From Palsa-872 sp036495195 (GTDB taxonomy: Bacteria; Chloroflexota; Dormibacteria; Dormibacterales; Dormibacteraceae): a stretch of DNA of 26,551 bases. Below the pieces are notes generated by a model. It had not been told where the DNA came from and searched no databases. It saw only the letters and a program-made list of their open reading frames with translations. Below are positions 24,656 through 26,551 of this stretch, piece by piece (position 1 is the stretch's first letter; every line of letters begins with the position of its first letter). The position numbers and the translations under genes are program-made. Where the stretch lies: positions 1-26,551 of the forward strand of contig DASXNH010000228.1 in assembly GCA_036495195.1 (NCBI GenBank), read 5' to 3'.

Positions 24656-25003
24656 TTGGTCAACAAGGTGATCCTGATCGGCAACCTGACGGCAGACCCT
24701 GAGGTGAAGGCGACCCCTGGCGGAGTGTACGTAGCCAATCTGCGGCTCGCCACGAACACTTACGGCGGCAAGGATGAAGCGGGCCACGCGAAGAAGCAGA
24801 CGGAATTTCATCACCTGGCGGTCTTTGGCAAGAGCGCAGAGTTTGCCGGCCAATATCTGCGAAAGGGAGGCCAGATCTACGCAGAAGGTCGGCTGAAAAC
24901 CACCAGTTGGTCCGACAGCGCAGGGCTGAAGCACTACCGGACCGAGATCGTCCTGGACGTTCTGAGGGCGCTGGGCTCGAGAGCCCAGGAGACAGCCGCG
25001 TAG
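24656..25003 (+). CDS. ssb: Short single-stranded DNA-binding protein without acidic tail
   Basis: A 115-residue OB-fold SSB (VNKVILIGNLTADPEVKATPGG, FHHLAVFGKSAEFAGQYLRKGGQIYAEGRL). It ends in GSRAQETAA right after the OB-fold. The Gly/Gln-rich linker and the acidic DDDIPF-like tip that recruits partners in housekeeping SSBs are absent. Tail-less SSBs of this size exist, for example the competence SsbB of Bacillus subtilis. It starts with TTG behind a full Shine-Dalgarno sequence, 67 nt after the M23 gene. A second, full-length SSB is expected elsewhere in the genome. Confidence 0.9.
   Translation: MVNKVILIGNLTADPEVKATPGGVYVANLRLATNTYGGKDEAGHAKKQTEFHHLAVFGKSAEFAGQYLRKGGQIYAEGRLKTTSWSDSAGLKHYRTEIVLDVLRALGSRAQETAA
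24971..24988 (+). repeat. Inverted repeat at the 3' end of ssb
   Basis: CTGGGCTC-GA-GAGCCCAG, a perfect 8+8 inverted repeat, lies in the last coding triplets of ssb. It could slow or end transcription, or protect the 3' end; no T-run follows. Confidence 0.4.
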
Positions 25004-25012
25004 TCGGCGCGG

Positions 25013-25040
25013 TTGCGTTCGGGCGTGCCGAGGGTAATAT
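25013..25040 (+). promoter_or_regulatory. Promoter of the unassigned gene at 25049, leaderless type
   Basis: TTGCGT (25013-25018), a 16-nt spacer, TAATAT (25035-25040), then 8 nt to ATG 25049. There is no Shine-Dalgarno sequence between the -10 and the start. Confidence 0.5.
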
Positions 25041-25048
25041 TGTAATCG

Positions 25049-25555
25049 ATGGCTGAAGACTTGGGCTCCTGGTTCGCGGGCCGCCTGCCCAAAACGTGGT
25101 TTGTCGGACCGCCCGAGGTGACTGCCGACGGCGATGAGGTGCTGGTCCTGGGGACGCTCCCGGATGTCGAGCTGGCGAAGGGCACTTCAGCCGACGGCCG
25201 CTCGGCGGCGAGGTCCGCTCGGATAGACCGGTTTCGCGAGGAGACTCGCGAAGAGCGCGTCAAGATTGCGCGGGAGGCCGAGCGCCAGTTCAAGCGGAAG
25301 GTGGCGTGGGCAGCTGAATGTGGCGGCGAGACCAAGATGTTCACGACCCTGAGCGTCCCGGTCATGACGCGCCTGCGGATGTCGGAGCGTTCGATCCTCG
25401 ATGTCCTGGTTGCCGGAGGGGTGGCGCGCAGCCGCAGCGACGCGCTGGCGTGGTGCGTGAGGCTGGTGGGCATGCACCAGGCTGACTGGATCAAGGGGCT
25501 TCGCGACGCCCTGGTCAAGGTCGACGAAGTCCGGAGCCAGGGCCCGCTGAACTAA
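25049..25555 (+). CDS. Unassigned protein with a possible ribbon-helix-helix-like C-terminal part
   Basis: I do not recognise a named family for this 168-residue soluble protein. Residues 7-45 form a compact segment (WFAGRLPKTWFVGPPEVTADGDEVLVLGTLPDVE). Residues 50-90 are a charged helix rich in Arg and Glu. Residues 98-160 (TTLSVPVMTRLRMSERSILDVLVAGGVARSRSDALAWCVRLVGMH) begin with a strand-like stretch and continue into helices ending in an R-S-D-A-L-A-W pattern like that of ribbon-helix-helix DNA-binding proteins. The order looks like a conserved actinobacterial-type protein. It sits after ssb with its own promoter. A DNA-related role is a guess. Confidence 0.75.
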   Translation: MAEDLGSWFAGRLPKTWFVGPPEVTADGDEVLVLGTLPDVELAKGTSADGRSAARSARIDRFREETREERVKIAREAERQFKRKVAWAAECGGETKMFTTLSVPVMTRLRMSERSILDVLVAGGVARSRSDALAWCVRLVGMHQADWIKGLRDALVKVDEVRSQGPLN

Positions 25556-25565
25556 GCCTCCCCGC

Positions 25566-25628
25566 CAAAGTGGCGCAGGTTCCGAACCGGAGCCTCGTCA
25601 AGACCGTTGATACCCTGTGGCCACTTTG
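25566..25628 (+). repeat. Nested inverted repeats before and over the oxidoreductase start
   Basis: CAAAGTGGC (25566-25574) pairs with GCCACTTTG (25620-25628) over 9 bp. Inside lies GGTTC-C-GAACC (25578-25588). The right outer arm covers the first codons of the next gene. It may be a terminator of the upstream gene or a fold controlling translation. Confidence 0.35.
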
Positions 25629-26551
25629 ACAGTTGAGGACGATCGCCGGCAGGTCGTGATCATGGGCGCCGGCCCTGCGGGGTTGACGGCCGCCTACGAG
25701 CTCATGAAGCACGAGACTCCGATCACGGTGATCGAGAAGGACACCGGGTATGTCGGCGGGCTTGCCCGCACGGTCGAGCACAAGGGGTACCGCTTCGACA
25801 TCGGAGGGCACCGCTTCTTTTCCAAGAACCAGGAGGTTGAGGATCTCTGGACGGAGATCCTGGGCACCGAGTTGCTCACCCGAGACCGGCTCTCCCGGAT
25901 TTACTATCGGGGAAGGTTCTTCGCTTATCCGCTAAAGGCCGCCAACGCGCTGTGGAACCTCGGACTGATCGAGACGATCCGGTGCACCGCCAGCTACGCG
26001 CGAGCACGGGTGTTTCCAATCCGCAATCCCCGCAGCTTCGAGGATTGGGTGCGCAACCAGTTCGGATGGCGGCTGTACAGCATCTTCTTCAAGACCTACA
26101 CGGAAAAGGTATGGGGTATCCCGACCACGGAGCTCTCAGCGGACTGGGCAGCCCAACGAATCAAGAGCCTCGACCTGTGGCTGGTGCTGACGAGCGCGCT
26201 GCTGCCGCACAGAAAACCAACCCACCGAGACGACATAGTCACGACCCTGATCGACAGCTTTCGCTACCCGCGTTTCGGACCGGGACAGATGTGGGAGCGC
26301 GTGGCTGAGATCTGCAAGGAAAAGGGCCAGCCCGTGATGTTCGGCCAGGCGGTGGAGAAGGTCAAGCACGACCGCGGCCGAGTGCGATCCGTAACCACTC
26401 GTTCGAGATCAGGGCAGATAACGGAGCACGCCGGCACCGATTTTCTTTCGAGCATTCCGATACGCCAGCTGATCGCGCGCCTGGAGCCTCCGCCTCCTGA
26501 AGCGGTGCAGAAAGCGTCGGACAGCCTGTCCTATCGTGACTTCATCAGCGT
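25617..26551 (+). CDS. FAD-dependent amine-oxidase/UDP-galactopyranose mutase-like oxidoreductase, 3' end outside window
   Basis: The first 311 codons of a flavoprotein. The FAD motif VVIMGAGPAGLTAAYELMK lies at residues 13-31, followed by GGLARTVEHKGYRFDIGGHRFFSKN and later FFKTYTEKVWGIPTTELSADWAAQRI. These match the NAD(P)/FAD-dependent family related to protoporphyrinogen oxidase and UDP-galactopyranose mutase, whose members often sit near cell-surface glycan genes. GTG 25617 is the first start that leaves room for the FAD motif. A TACCCT hexamer abuts it (25611-25616), so TTG 25626 is an alternative. No stop is seen before the window ends. Confidence 0.85.
   Translation, partial: MATLTVEDDRRQVVIMGAGPAGLTAAYELMKHETPITVIEKDTGYVGGLARTVEHKGYRFDIGGHRFFSKNQEVEDLWTEILGTELLTRDRLSRIYYRGRFFAYPLKAANALWNLGLIETIRCTASYARARVFPIRNPRSFEDWVRNQFGWRLYSIFFKTYTEKVWGIPTTELSADWAAQRIKSLDLWLVLTSALLPHRKPTHRDDIVTTLIDSFRYPRFGPGQMWERVAEICKEKGQPVMFGQAVEKVKHDRGRVRSVTTRSRSGQITEHAGTDFLSSIPIRQLIARLEPPPPEAVQKASDSLSYRDFIS

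Noticed and set aside
22940..25003. An integrated conjugative element or prophage
   Set aside because: No integrase, relaxase, tRNA target or flanking direct repeats are visible, and base composition looks like that of the neighbours.

Overview
The window is GC-rich chromosomal DNA (roughly two thirds G+C by eye) with densely packed, often overlapping genes. I see no rRNA, tRNA, CRISPR array, insertion sequence or phage gene. Several traits suggest a Terrabacteria lineage near Actinobacteria, Chloroflexota or Dormibacterota: an LprG-like lipoprotein paired with an MFS exporter, LigD-type end-joining proteins, a type II fatty acid synthase operon headed by a PucR-type regulator, frequent GTG starts, and starts that look leaderless. 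I favour a soil Chloroflexota/Dormibacterota-like bacterium, but this is inference and no marker gene settles it.

Layout. Positions 1-956 (minus) hold an ABC ATPase and the first codons of its probable permease. A HIT-family hydrolase (plus) diverges from it across a 23-bp gap and overlaps tail-to-tail with a DinB-like protein (minus). A dienelactone hydrolase (plus) follows. From 2732 to 10026 (plus) come a PucR-type regulator and fabF-acpP-fabH-fabD-fabG-accD-accA, with stop/start overlaps from fabH to accA. This covers malonyl-CoA formation (carboxyltransferase half), malonyl transfer, initiation, elongation and the first reduction. fabZ, an enoyl reductase, accB and accC are not here. After it lie dtd, a threonine/serine dehydratase-like gene, a CBS-pair protein with a zinc ribbon, an aminotransferase and a small anchored protein of unknown function.

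From 13725 to 15507 (minus) are a dihydrolipoamide dehydrogenase-like flavoprotein and a bactofilin. A methyltransferase (plus) diverges from the bactofilin. From 22607 down to 16631 (minus) runs a tightly coupled five-gene operon: LigD phosphoesterase-ligase, LigD polymerase, type II NADH dehydrogenase, LprG/LppX-like lipoprotein, and a 14-TM MFS exporter. The last two match the mycobacterial lprG-p55 arrangement.

From 22940 (plus) there is a small cluster resembling part of a type IV secretion or DNA-transfer apparatus: a VirB2/TrbC-like two-TM protein, a VirB6/TrbL-like polytopic protein and an M23 peptidase. It is followed by a short SSB without the acidic tail, an unassigned conserved-looking protein, and an FAD-dependent oxidoreductase that runs off the right edge. 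This cluster is the best candidate for something not well described.

A recurring signal is a TANNNT hexamer 6-8 nt upstream of the start codon at seven transcription-unit heads, which predicts leaderless mRNAs.
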